DNA of 6,214 nt from Caulobacteraceae bacterium (lineage in GTDB: Bacteria > Pseudomonadota > Alphaproteobacteria > Caulobacterales > Caulobacteraceae): the NCBI GenBank assembly GCA_947479185.1, contig CANJYY010000168.1:1-6214 (forward strand). The letters are read 5' to 3'. The position numbers and the translations under genes are program-made. The notes beneath the pieces were generated by a model. The model was not told the origin of the DNA. It made no database searches and worked only from the letters and a program-made list of their open reading frames with translations. This document shows positions 6,159 through 6,214 of this stretch, in pieces (positions within the stretch are counted from its first letter, which is position 1; the number at the start of each line of letters is the position of its first letter).

Positions 6159-6214
6159 TCAGTGCTGGTGCAGCTCGGCGCGGCCGACGACCATGTGGTG
6201 CACCTCGTCGGGAC
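6159..6214 (-). CDS. C-terminal end of a probable acyl-CoA dehydrogenase
   Basis: Only the last 17 codons and the TGA stop (6161-6159) are in the window. The tail reads PDEVHHMVVGRAELHQH, and the split first codon (xGT) is compatible with glycine. A GPDEVH followed by a short hydrophobic/basic helix is the typical ending of acyl-CoA dehydrogenase-family flavoproteins, which oxidise acyl-CoA thioesters. The reading frame and stop are clear, but so short a fragment cannot fix the subfamily or substrate. Confidence 0.6.
   Translation of the reverse strand, partial: PDEVHHMVVGRAELHQH

Overview
The window is about 70% G+C throughout. It has tightly packed, overlapping genes and the codon use of a high-GC proteobacterium. 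The gene content (an iron-sulfur photolyase of the Agrobacterium PhrB type with a DUF2256 partner, and a phosphonatase with a TIGR03364-type flavoprotein) suggests an alphaproteobacterium, possibly near Caulobacterales. That placement is inferred from gene content and composition only. No tRNA, rRNA, CRISPR array or mobile element is visible.

Left part (1-2749): a phosphonate-catabolism locus. On the minus strand, a flavin-dependent amine oxidase-like gene (1298-159) overlaps by an ATGA junction the start of phnX, phosphonoacetaldehyde hydrolase, which runs off the left edge. Divergently, on the plus strand, lies a DUF5690/MFS membrane transporter (about 1466-2749). Its first and seventh membrane segments carry the Arg/Lys pattern of organophosphate antiporters such as GlpT. 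The gap between the two units holds a good match to a PhoB box (1334-1351), oriented toward the flavoprotein-phnX operon, and a perfect inverted repeat (1311-1328) just before the ribosome binding site. The simplest reading is a phosphate-starvation-linked module: the transporter imports a phosphonate, the flavoprotein converts an aminophosphonate to phosphonoacetaldehyde, and PhnX releases phosphate and acetaldehyde. No PhnW transaminase is seen in the window.

Middle (2735-2895): two strong inverted repeats, one straddling the transporter stop codon and one compound hairpin, separate this locus from the next.

Right part (2896-5607): a three-gene plus-strand operon with overlapping genes. 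It encodes a 57-residue DUF2256 zinc-finger protein, a 530-residue (6-4)-type photolyase with all four Fe-S cysteines, and a renalase-like NAD(P)/FAD oxidoreductase. Together these look like a light-dependent DNA-repair unit with a small accessory protein and a redox enzyme. A convergent minus-strand gene for a small DUF3429 membrane protein (6050-5604) shares a CTAG with the renalase-like stop codon. The far right edge carries the last 17 codons of a minus-strand gene whose ending resembles acyl-CoA dehydrogenases.
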